Source: Spinacia oleracea (Eukaryota; Streptophyta; Magnoliopsida; Caryophyllales; Amaranthaceae). From it: a DNA stretch of 64,000 nucleotides. The stretch lies in the NCBI RefSeq assembly GCF_020520425.1, contig NC_079489.1, forward strand, positions 15,028,001-15,092,000, written 5' to 3'. A program made the position numbers and the translations under genes. Positions 32,588-49,001 of the stretch are shown here, piece after piece. Every line of letters starts with the position of its first letter. The stretch's first letter is position 1. The notes under the pieces were generated by a model that was given only the letters and a program-made list of their open reading frames with translations, was not told the origin of the DNA and searched no databases.

Positions 32588-35500
32588 TCAGTCCCGTACA
32601 GTAAGATAAAAGTATAACAGTATAACCACAAGTACGACAACAAATATGGCACTCGCTATTGGGAGCCAAAGAGACACTCGTTCTTGAAACGTGGAACCAA
32701 TGGCTTCAGTCGTCTTTTCCGGACATTTATTATCCAAATCACCAATCGTCCTGTCTTGAATCGTTTTGATCTCACCATTGTCAATTAGTCTTACAATTGC
32801 TTCCGAGAATTTGTCAACTAAACGAGGTGATTGATTTTTAGGAAATGCCTACATGAGAAACCAGATCGAACATAATGTGAGAGTGGATGCATCACCAGAT
32901 AAACATATATACAACAATTTAGTACTTTTGATAGATCGAGGGGAAAAGATACTTAAGCTAGCTTGAATATACTACACAAAGTTTAAAGTGTTTTTAATCA
33001 ATGCAAAAAGGTGGAGAATAAGTATTGGAAATAAAAAATGATGAAGAGAGAGTTACAAAGTAAAAATGATGTAAACTGTATTTGATCTTTGGTCTTGAAC
33101 CCCCAAGACGTACTTTAACTCACTACAAGAATTTGTATCTTTAATGACAACCTAATAACGACGGGTCAAATATCACGTCGTAAAAGCCTTTTGTAACGGG
33201 GATAACAAACAAACAATGATGGGAACAACCGTCGCAAATGTCTTTCAAGACGAGTTTACGATGGGATTTTTCATTAATGACGGCCCCCTTTTATGACGGG
33301 TTCGTTACAGGAAATCCCGTCGTTAATCAACGATTATGCGCCTTTAGCGACGGAATTTCCCGTCGTTAATGGTACAATTTCTTGTAGTGACTAACTAAGA
33401 TCATTGACGTCCACAAGATTTTCAATATGCCATTACTTGTACTTAGGTTTTATTATAATTAACAAAAATGTATACCCCCTCCGTCCCTTAATACTCGCAC
33501 CAGTTTGACCTGTGCGGAGTTTAATACATTTGAATTGACTTATTAATTTAATGGGTGTTAATTGATAGTGGAGTATTTTTTAATATAGTTAGTGGGAAAT
33601 GTGTAAGCGGTGGGGAGTAGTGAGTGAGGGGTGTGGATTTTTAAATGATTTTTTGTAGGAAGTTAGGGGTGTAGGTGGGGTAGTAGGTAAGTGTGAGAAA
33701 TAATATATAATATTGATAAAGATTTTCATTTATAAAAGCGGTGCAAATATTAAGGGACGGCCCGAAAAGGAAAGCGATACGAGTATTAAGGGACGGAGGG
33801 AGTACATACAAAGGAGAAGAGGAGTGAAAGAGACATACAAAGCCAAGTCCTGTGGATTTGAGACGGAAATTGGGGACTAGAACAAAATCATCGCAATGAT
33901 TCTCTTGGAAAAGCTTAAGATGATGAGTTCCAGCAATAAGAGCGTCAACACCGCCCTCTTCGGTTCCTTTTTGTAGCTTGTCGAGCATTTCCACTTCTGA
34001 ATCCAACTCTACCAATTGCGATTCCGATAGACCTCCTTTACTTACCAACAAATTTTTAACAAAGGCACCTTGTCGATAACCTACCTTCGATCCCTTTCTT
34101 TTAAGGTCATCTAGGGTTTTTATATCACTAACCTGGCGTTGGGTTGGAAGCGATAATGATGAAGTTTGGCGTGGCATATAAGAAGATATCGTGAGCAGTG
34201 AAACCATTAGAACTAGTATAATAGCTAGTCTTGTGTACATTATTGATCCCATTATTGGCTCTGCATTATTAAAACACAATTAAAACATAATACAAGGCTA
34301 ATAATTGGGGATGTCAACCATATTGTATGTACGTTAGATTATATACCCGTTTTTCTTATATGCACCCGGAATAAGGTACCTCCACTAATATAAAAAAGTT
34401 TACATGCTCATGTACCTATGTTAGAGATGGTCAGTGGGTCGGGTCTGACTCAATCCACCGTGACACAGCTCCCATAATGGTCACGTGGGTAGGAACCACT
34501 TATGATCCTTGACACAATCCGCCCCACTCAGATATTTTTCTTGATTTGTCATGGGACGAGCTTTTTCAACACAACCCATATCAACCCACCACATCAGACC
34601 TGACACAACCCACCATGACACACCCGACCCACCCAACCCGAAACACAAACCCAACCCTGTGACCCACCAAACCCTCCATCCTAATTTAAACTATTTTTAA
34701 TATTTAAAATGCTAATAAATTTTAGTTTTATAGTTTAAATGTACATTAACTACACTTATAAGAGTATGAAATAACATAAAAATTTATTAAGTTCATATAA
34801 AATTTATAATTTTTTAACGCTTAAGTAATCATGCAAACCCACCTGACCCAAATAAGCTCCTAAAACTCGTCTAAATCCTTCTAACCCACCTGAGCCCTCA
34901 GAGTCACACCAAGCCCCATAACCTATCGTAAATCACCAAACACATCGGACCCACTCAACCCGCACAACCCATCACGACCCATGACCCATGTAACCCACGA
35001 CCCATCATGTACTGTGTCCATTTTTCCGGACACAACCCATGATTCGACCCACCTTAAGTTAACTGAGATAGGTTGTGTGTCAATTATCCTTGACCCACGA
35101 CACACCAAACTCACCCTACAGGCCATCTCTAACCTAGGTGCACCATTCTTTTTCAACTTATTACAAATTGTATATATTTACCTGCAGGTCGTAGCGGTAA
35201 CTTCTTACGGTTGTATTGACAAAATATCCTAATCCAGAAGACAACTGCGAGAAAGACGCCAATGCCGAGTATACCGATTAGTGTCGAAATCACTATTGTG
35301 GCTGGTGTGAGAAGAGCGCTTTCTCGGGGTTTAGAGGCCTGCACTCGAACCAACATGCCTATCTCCGAGTCCAAGTAAGGCATTGTAAAATCCACCATTT
35401 GCATCCTATAATGTAATATTGTTGTCTCCGCAATCGCACCATCGTACTCCTGTTCTTGTAATGGAATTATTTGTGGTTTAATTATCAATCGAATATCCAA

Positions 35501-35882
35501 AATATGACTATTAATTCTAGATGGTAGAAGGGGGAAAAAGATGCACCTTATTGTTGACGGCCCGAAGCATATCATCGAAAGTGCCATTCATGGTACCATC
35601 TTCCTTAGAAAAGGTAAAGAACTTGTAACGAATAGAAGGTATGGCAAACTCGGCTGCAGCGTTGAAGACATCGATGGAGAAACCACTAAAATTCTTCTGC
35701 CCGTTGCTCAAATCTATGATTTTCACAAACTCGTTCAATTCTCTGACAGGAACTAAAAATCGTAGCTCCTTTGGCAACGTTGTTGTTTGGTTTGTGCTAT
35801 TCTGGCCTATTACATGGACAGGGTAAGCAATGAAAGAAATTGCGAAAAGCAATATCAGAAGGGAATTAAAATATTTCTTCAT
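32588..35882 (-). CDS. Glutamate-receptor-like protein without pore, copy 2 (GLR2)
   Basis: Exons are 35882-35547, 35449-35182, 34260-33839 and 32848-32588, with GT-AG borders, the same phases as GLR1, and 428 codons open throughout. Signal peptide 1-26. S1 begins ELRFLVPVREL. The family arginine is in LHYRMQMVDFTMPYLD (about 127). M1 is about 163-188. The linker is only about 24 residues, hydrophilic, with no pore helix. M3 is about 211-230 and is followed by SYMPRQTSS. S2 has the cysteine pair (NHC, NKC); M4 is about 400-424. At the S2 site where GLRs carry an acidic residue, this copy reads ALIAGTHHLKLF. Intron 2 is filled with GACCC/CCCACC words; intron 3 holds two MITEs. It is divergent from the kinase at 37174. 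Any binding function is inferred from the fold. Confidence 0.85.
33121..33389. mobile_element. CACTA-type MITE (GACGGG family) in GLR2 intron 3
   Basis: 269 bp from CACTACAAGAATTTG to TTTCTTGTAGTG, flanked by ACT at 33118-33120 and 33390-33392. Closely similar to the copies in GLR1 and the second kinase. Confidence 0.93.
33473..33804. mobile_element. Stowaway-like MITE in GLR2 intron 3
   Basis: The left arm has CCTCCGTCCCTTAATACTCG and the right arm CGAGTATTAAGGGACGGAGG, a strong inverted repeat with a TA border. It ends 35 bp from the exon 3 donor. A second copy of the same family is at 36167-36482. Confidence 0.9.
34430..35130. repeat. GACCC/CCCACC-rich degenerate tract in GLR2 intron 2
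   Basis: About 700 bp dense in ACCCACC, GACCCA, CGACCCA and GACACA words. It is not a simple tandem array. It makes up much of intron 2 and includes frames that look open but are repeat by-products. Confidence 0.65.
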
Positions 35883-35962
35883 TTTGTATTAGTATTTGTT
35901 TTGTGAATAAGAAAAAAGATGGCAAAAGTAAGGTTGATTTGTTAATTGTATGACCTTGTATC

Positions 35963-35968
35963 TATATA
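35963..35968 (-). promoter_or_regulatory. Possible TATA box of GLR2
   Basis: Minus strand GATATATAGATAC about 81 bp upstream of the ATG. Position and sequence fit a TATA box with a leader of roughly 50 bp. No other evidence. Confidence 0.35.
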
Positions 35969-36166
35969 TCAACTATGCCAGTATTTTAGTGCTACTTGCA
36001 GTGTTTTATAAGAAACCATACAAGTTGCAACATTAATTTTACCCAGATAGATCAAACAAGTTAAGAAATGGGTCTAGATAAGACGATAAGTTAGGATGAA
36101 TAATGTTGAAACTTCATGTTGGACATGAACCTGTGAGTTGTCCCGTATTGAATTACAATTACAATG

Positions 36167-36482
36167 TACTCCCTCCGTCCCTTAATACTCGCACCGGTTT
36201 GACCGGTGCGGAGTTTAAGACATTTGAATTGACTTATTAATTTAATGGTGTTAGTTGATAGTGGGGTATTTTTTTAATATGGTTAGTGGGAAATGTGTAA
36301 GAGGTGGGGAGTGATGAGTGGACAATGTGAATTTTTAAATAATGTTTTGTAAAGAATAGGGTTGTAGGTGAGGTAGTAGGTAAGTGTGAGAAATAATATA
36401 GTATTTGATAAAAATTTCCATTTATAGAAGCGGTGCAAGTATTAAGGGACGGCCCGAAAAGGAAAGCGGTGCGGAGGGAGTA
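36167..36482. mobile_element. Stowaway-like MITE between GLR2 and the first kinase
   Basis: The left arm has CCTCCGTCCCTTAATACTCG. The right arm retains ATTAAGGGACGGCCCG and ends GCGGAGGGAGTA. It is the same family as 33473-33804, and the right end has a small deletion. It lies in the shared upstream region of a divergent gene pair; the other pair (42503-43296) has no such insertion. Confidence 0.88.
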
Positions 36483-36782
36483 CGTGACAAGGGTATCAAA
36501 TTAGATGTTTACAAAGAAGAGTTTACAAGTCCGCCTATTCATGATGCTTGAGTGTTGATTCATGACTAGGATTCTCGTTGCACTACTGCAGTTGAATGAT
36601 TCGTTGTTCATAAGATGTTGACTTTGATATGTTAGTTCTAGTTTCTGATTGGTAATTGGTATATCCTATACTTAATTAGGAGATTCAATTATTTGTATTA
36701 CTTAATCATTGCAAGTTGTATCAAGAGTATATTATTAATCGCTGTCTCATTTTGACTAACAATATTTTAGTTATGTTGGGAC

Positions 36783-36962
36783 GCGGGTGCAGACCTCGAA
36801 CAAGCATATCGAATGCATTGACCGGAAGAGTTAATTAACCAGAGCTGTCCAAGTCGTCCCTAGTTGTTAATTTAAGAACTTGAAGATGCAATCATGAAGT
36901 GTACAAGAATCTCAAGCTTGCAAGTTGGATTTTATTTTTTAATTTGTCAACTTTGGCACTAA
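36783..36962. promoter_or_regulatory. Conserved upstream blocks, GLR2/kinase-1 pair
   Basis: GTGCAGACCT with a nearby CAAGCAT and ATTGACC (36788-36822), and TTGTCAACTTTGGCACTAA (36944-36962), recur in the same order upstream of the second kinase (42800-42942). Both blocks carry TTGAC on one strand, the W-box core. Regulation by WRKY factors is an inference. Confidence 0.5.
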
Positions 36963-37173
36963 AAACAAGCATGACATATTGATACGTACTTCTTTATTCT
37001 ATATTTGAATGGTCTGCTTTATTAGAAATCATGTCATCTCATCTTAGATTGACTGATCCATCTAAAAGCTAAGAACATCTGTACTTCGATTTGGAGTAAA
37101 TTAAGAAATTAATCGAGGCACAAAGCGCATTTTCGCTTTGTATTCCTCTAATTTGAGTACAATAATTTGAGAA

Positions 37174-40062
<2,889 letters not shown>

Positions 40063-40490
40063 TACGTATATACTATCATGACTCATAAGAGCTAGCTGCC
40101 TGATTTAGTACATAAAATATGGGTTTTATCTGTAGTTATTGTTAGTAGCAGTTAGATGCCTCTAATTACCGGCTTTGTCATTGGTTTCGATGGACAATTG
40201 AAAATATATTTTTGTTTTCTTTGCTTTGAATTTACAACGTAGTTTTCGTCTTTCAAACCCGAGATCCCCTCATCACCCGTGTTGCCTATCAGTGGATCCT
40301 TCTGAGTTTAGACTAGTTATAGTGGAGAAAATGATCAGATCACAAATCAACCAAAGCAGAAACAGTTGCATTTACATATGTATATACATTAACTTTGTGT
40401 CTGGGGTAAAGCAGTCATCATAAGAATGAATGAAAACATGACTATAGAACAAGCACGAGACATACGTCATGGAAGCCGGAAGGTGGTGAC
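40063..40490. other. Tail-to-tail spacer between kinase 1 and GLR3
   Basis: About 430 bp without a gene; it must hold the 3' ends of both convergent transcripts. Confidence 0.5.
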
Positions 40491-42502
40491 TTATTTCATC
40501 ATGCTCATTACTCCACAATAAGATAAAAGCATAACAAGCACGAGTACAACAACGAATATGGCACTCGCGACTGGGAGCCAAAGAGAGATAATATCTTGAA
40601 CCGTGGAACGGGAACCAACACTGCTGTTACTGTTATCTTGACATATCTTATCCAAATCCCCAATTGTCCTTGCTTGAATATCTGCGATACCTCCATTGTC
40701 AATCAATGCTACAATTGCTCTTGAGAATTTATTTGCTAAAGAAAGAGGATGACCTATTCTAAAAGCCTGCATGAGAAAACCAGCAATTATGTAAGCGCAT
40801 CATCTAGTAGAAACAGAGGAACTAGAAACAGAGAAAGAGAGGTATGTACAAAGCCAAGTCCTGCAGATTTGAGACGGAAATCCTCGACGAGTGTAAAATT
40901 AACACAATTCTTTTCTTGGAAAAGTTTGAGATGATGTATCCCAGCAACAAGAGCATCGATACCATCCTCTTCACCTCCTTTCTGCAGCTTGTGAAGCAAT
41001 TCTACTTCAGATTTCAGTTCTACCAATTGTGATTCCTCCAGACCTTTACCAACCAACAACTCTCTCACAAAGGCTCCTTGTCGATAGCCTACCCTTGATT
41101 TCTTCCTTATAAGATCATCAAACGTCTTTATGTTGCTAACCGAACGTGGTGTTGAAAGTAGTGAATTTGAAGTTTGGCGTGGCGTATAAGAAGCTATTGT
41201 GAGGAATAGTACCATTAGAGCTAGTATAATCACTAGTTTCGTATACATTATTGATCCCAAAATTGATCCTGCATTATATGAAATGGGTATTCGTAATCAA
41301 GATACATGGTAAATAAACGTTTGCTAAAACAAATGTTGATTAAGGTAAGCAGCATTCTGAGACATGTTACTGAGGTAAACAAACTTTGAATGTCTTAATT
41401 CTCTCGACATAACTACCTAGATAAGGTACAGTCTTGATAAGATATACTCTACATGCCAATTTTCTAGGAAGACTAAGAAATGGACCACAGCTAGACGAAG
41501 AAGAGCACTGTTCCGACTACTAAAGAGCCGAAGAGACGTGTCATTTCCAAACGACAAAATTAATTGGCAAAAAGGGGACTAACTCCTCAAGTCTATAAGT
41601 TTTCACAATATTAGACAATTCAGATGCGCACAAGAAGAGGATTAAACACTTCCATGTTATCATTCAAGTTAACAACGATTATAGATAAGGCAATCATGAT
41701 AATACGATGATTAAACACTTCCCTATCTTTATGTCTAATTTCATATTATTATATTATTACCTGAGGCTTGTGTCGATGGCGATGCATATTTGAATTTACA
41801 TAGTTTCCAAATCCAGAATACTACTGCAACGAAGATGGCAGAGCCAAGTATAATGACTAAAACCAGAATTATTTTTGTGATTGGTGTGAGTCCCGTAAGT
41901 CTTTCTCTGTTTTCTGTGAGCTGCACACGCACTAGGATGCCTATCTCTGTGTCCAAGTAAGGCGTTGTAAAATCGACCAAGCCCATGTCAATCCTATTAC
42001 TTACTATTGTTATCTCCCCAACTGCGCCATCGTAGTCCTGCACTTGCAATATGAATTCTGTTCTGTCAATTATTCAATGTATATGGAATATCAAAAATAT
42101 ATGCTCCCTTCAATTCGTCCAATAGCATTTGCATACCAAGTTAATTAACAACATACTCACCTGAATATCGACTTCCTTGAGCATTTCATCAAAAGTGCCT
42201 TTCATCGTCCCTGCAACATTAATATAGGGCTCGAATTCGTATTTATGCGAAGGGATGGCGATTTTCGCGGCTTGCTCGAAGACTAAAATGGAGAAACCAC
42301 TGTATTCATAGCTACCATTTTTCAAATCTCTAACTTTTACAAAATCATCCAACTCTCTTTTAGGTACTAAAAACTTTAGGGTTCGCGACGTATCTGTTTC
42401 ATTCGTCGAACCCGTACCATCCTGACCGATTACATGGGTGGCTATGCAGAAAATTGTGAAGAGTGATATTAGAAGGGAAGTACCACAATTCTTCCTCTTC
42501 AT
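40491..42502 (-). CDS. Glutamate-receptor-like protein without pore, copy 3 (GLR3)
   Basis: Exons are 42502-42161, 42037-41761, 41268-40850 and 40766-40491, with GT-AG borders and 437 codons in frame. Signal peptide 1-26. S1 begins TLKFLVPKREL. The family arginine is in IVSNRIDMGLVDFTTPYLD (about 129), with two extra residues before VDFT relative to the other copies. M1 is about 167-191, followed by a hydrophilic linker of about 25 residues. M3 is about 216-235 and runs into SYTPRQTSN. S2 has the cysteine pair (KNC, KIC) and ALVAGIHHLKLF, again without the acidic residue. M4 is about 407-430. This is the most compact copy, with the shortest introns and no MITE. I searched intron 2 for a skipped pore exon and saw none. 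Head to head with the second kinase. Confidence 0.87.
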
Positions 42503-43296
42503 ATGTTTCTGATTCTGGTGCAGGTGGCTTAACAGTTAACAGTTTTCGTGTGTTTGTACTTATGTTGTTATAGTCTCGAAATGCCGCTGGAAATATCATA
42601 TCTGTCAACATTGTAAAACACATGAAAATAATTGGTCGGTTCGGATTTCGGAAGGCTGAATCATCTATTTGCCTAAGTCAGCTCTAGTAATAGTGGCGTA
42701 GTGCATATGATGGACGTTTTATAAATTGTAATTTAGGGAATAACCGGTAAACATGTATAGTTTTGTGTTAAATTATCGATTTATATTCATTTCGACGTGC
42801 GTGCAGACCTTGATCAAGCATAAGAAACGCATCGATGATTGACCAAAGTATCAAGTTGCATAAAAAGAATTGAGAGAGAAATGTCTATCCCTTTAAGTTA
42901 ACCTATTCAAATAATATTGTAAATTGTCAACTTTGGCACTAAGAGGAGCAAGTTCATATACTTCCCGCACTCAAAAACTTAAACGTTGACAATGCGCGTA
43001 AATAAAAAGTAGAACATATCTCGTGCAACTGTTGTATTGGAGTAGGAACCTTCAAAGACGAAAGGGACTATTTTTGGATAATTTTTTTTTTTAGGAATTT
43101 GGCTTTTTGAGTACTTGGAAATGGATTGCATCTATATTGATAGGGTCAACTTGATCAATTAGTCAAAATACTATCTCGATCAGCTCATCTCAAATCACAA
43201 AAAGTTCGCCGGAAAGCTGTAATGGTTTGATTTTGAGTAGTGAATTGGTGTATAAACTCAACAGACCTGAATTCCACCAATTGCAACAATTAGATA
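42503..43296. promoter_or_regulatory. Divergent intergenic region, GLR3/kinase-2 pair
   Basis: 794 bp between two start codons pointing apart. Blocks GTGCAGACCT (about 42801-42810), ATTGACCAAAG (42838-42848) and TTGTCAACTTTGGCACTAA (42924-42942) match those between GLR2 and kinase 1. No MITE is present. It probably holds both promoters. Confidence 0.6.
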
Positions 43297-46366
<3,070 letters not shown>

Positions 46367-46522
46367 TGAAAGACAAAAAACGTTAACCAGTATTACGGTA
46401 TATTAATTTACTTTCGGTTATGTATGTATTAAATTTTTTTTTTGTATATATTCGTATAAAGTTGTGAAAATTTTAGCTATTGCTTATTTGAACAGGAAAA
46501 ATAAAACATTGGTTATAGCTAA

Positions 46523-46937
46523 TATTGGAGTTCATGCTCATAGCATGAATGCTGACAGCAACAAACACAAAACAGATCATAGTACTACTGCTGACAACAA
46601 GCACAAGAGCCAGCTTCTAACTGCCTTGCTCTCACAACTGTTTACTCTAGCTGATCTTAATGCAAGGACTGGTGACATGTCACTTGTGTACACAGATTGA
46701 TGACATGTACACAGGTTGTTAGAGAAGTTGTTAGAGTCTATTCCTAGTTAGTTGTAGTTGTAACTAACTAACTGATCTAGCTGATCAGTTACTTGTAATA
46801 GACTAAGCTTGCTAGCATGACTATAAATACTTGTACATAGTCATGCTCAATAATTAATGTATTCACTTCTTCAAGAACTAAATAAAAAATCTCTCCTCTC
46901 TTTCTCTCTAATGAAGTTCTGATTCTGAACTTCTATA
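46523..46937 (+). repeat. 5' LTR of Copia B
   Basis: About 415 bp starting TATTGGAGTTCATG and ending near TTCTATA, directly before the primer site. The same start follows the purine tract at 61709, so TAT is the true border in both copies. Confidence 0.85.
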
Positions 46938-46949
46938 TGGTATCAGAGC
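46938..46949 (+). other. Primer binding site of Copia B
   Basis: TGGTATCAGAGC, complementary to the initiator tRNA-Met 3' end. Confidence 0.85.
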
Positions 46950-47108
46950 AGGCAAGATCCTGCCACATCAAGTCAGAACAAAGAAAGTTCAACAATCTGT
47001 TTGATAAATCTAGTTGATCATTGATCAAATCAAACTTTTCAACTCAATTCAAAGCAAATCAAACTCAATTCCACTCTTCTCAAAGTTCCTGATCAATTCT
47101 CAGTTTCA

Positions 47109-47603
47109 ATGGAAACACCTATCAATTCAATGCAAGACCCCAACAGTGTATATTTCATACACACATCTGAAAATCCATATGCAGCTGTGGTTTCTGACAA
47201 ATTTGATGGAGAAGGATATTCTGAATGGAAAAGGGCCGGGGTATCTTACTGGTTTTTGCAGTCAAGAACAAAGTTCGATTCATTGATGGTTCACTACCCA
47301 AACCAGCCCTTAATCATGTTGATTACCAAGGTTGGGACAAGTGCAACAGTATGGTGATGTCTTATCTGTTAAGATCTTTAAGTCCTACAATTGCTAAGAG
47401 TGTAGTTTTTCTGTCAACTGCAAGGGAGATCTGGAAAGATTTAGAGGAAAGATTCTCAGTAACCTCAGGTCCACAGTTCTATGGCTTACGGCTAAACCTA
47501 AGTGAAATTTCTCAAGGTGGTAGTAGTATCACTGACTTCTCTACCAAACTCAAGATGATATGGGATGAGTTGAGTAGTGCTAAGGCTGTACCAGTGTGTG
47601 TTT
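47109..47603 (+). pseudogene. Copia B gag, 5' part
   Basis: It starts METPINSMQDPNSVYFIHTS. A frameshift near 47235 moves the reading to the frame with NKVRFIDGSLPKPALNHVDY and KDLEERFSVTSGPQFYGL. It is cut after PVC by the nested LTR element, and the sequence resumes at 57902 with TGCTCNVSQKFLQEKEEERL. Confidence 0.88.
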
Positions 47604-49001
47604 TGAAGGAAATAATGCCCTTGGTCCAAGTATGCATTCAATGTTAAGTCTAATAAATGCGGTTCAGTATTAATTAACAAGTTAATAATTCAGTGAGATC
47701 AAGTGAGCTGAATGCCTAGCTAGAGGCCGCTTCAGTTCAAGTGGAATTAATGATATTAATCCACAGCTTACTCTTGACTGAACCCGTAGGGTCACACAAA
47801 TAGTACGTAAACGGATCAAGTATTTAATGGCATTAAATGCTCCATCTATGGATATTCGAAATCGACGGATCTTGGTTTCAGTGGGAGCTGAGATCGTCAC
47901 AGGCAAGAAATGAATACTCCGGAAACGATGATATCGCCGGAAACGGAAATATGGATCGTATCGGAAATATAAATATTATCCAAGTCGTAGATGTTGCCGG
48001 AAACGGAAACATGGTACGTATTGGAAAATATTATCGGAAATGGAAATATTGCCGGAATCGGAAATATTGCCGGAAACGGAAATATTGTCATAATCGGAAA
48101 TATTATCGGAATCGGAAAATAATTCCGGAAACGGAAATATTAAATATTTGTTCGAAACGGAAATTGATTCCGGAATCGGAAATGTTGAATATTGTTCGTA
48201 TCGGAAATGAGTTCCGAAATCGGGAAATTAATCGGAAGCGTATCGTACGAATTAGCATCGGACGAGGCCTGCCAGACGAAGGCCCAGCACGAAGCCGGGC
48301 CATCGCCCAGCAAGCCAGCGCGCCACAAACGCACCATCCAAGGCTGCGCCAGGCCCACCGCAAGGCAGGCCCAGCGCGCGCCAAGGTTGCGGCAGCGTGT
48401 GGGCTTGTGGCAGTGGGCTGCGAGCTCGCGGGCTGCGCGCGCGCGCGCATAGCGCCCCTCGTGGGCTGCTGTGCGTGCGTGTGTGTTTGTGTGCTACTCG
48501 AATCCTAAAGCTACCGGGATTTGTCATATGATTAAATCTAATCCGAAAAGATTTAGTTAATTTAATTAGAGTCCTAGTAGGATTATAATTAAATAAATTA
48601 GTATCCTAATAGGATTCCAAATCCTTTTCCATAACTCTATAAATACGTGCCTAGGGTCACATATTTACATCGAGCATTCAAGTATTTAAAGTGAGTTTTT
48701 GAGAGCAAAAATGAGTCATACATTTGCCTATAAAGTGCCGAAAATTCAGAGTACCTTAAGGGCGATTCTAGTTGGTCAATCTTAAGGCGGATCCGGACGT
48801 GCTGTGGACTATCTACGGAGGGACGACACTTGGAGACCTAAAGACTTGTTCTTGTTCGGTTCGGGCGCAGCTAGGGAAGGCACGCAACAAAGAGTATGCA
48901 TCTAAACTATGCTAAATGATTATGTGTAAATAATATGTATTCCTGGCTTAATGGTTTTTTCCGCATGATTTATGAATTGTCATATGTATCATAACCTAAC
49001 A
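47604..49001. repeat. Left LTR of element C
   Basis: 1398 bp. It contains an array of short GGAAATATT-like repeats (about 47925-48245), then a GC-rich segment with CGCGCGCG (about 48260-48480), then AT-rich sequence. Long open frames across it are composition artefacts. Confidence 0.92.
47925..48245. repeat. CGGAAAYGGAAATATT-type short repeat array in the LTR
   Basis: Words such as CCGGAAACGGAAATATT, CGGAATCGGAAATATT and ATCGGAAAT repeat irregularly for about 320 bp. The right LTR has the same array at 56825-57145. Confidence 0.85.

Noticed and set aside
47925-48245. Possible CRISPR-like array
   Set aside because: Units are irregular, have no unique spacers of constant length, and the setting is a plant LTR.
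47837-48527. Open frames of up to 223 codons on both strands
   Set aside because: They lie across the short-repeat array and the GC-rich part of the element C LTR and recur in the right LTR; composition artefacts.
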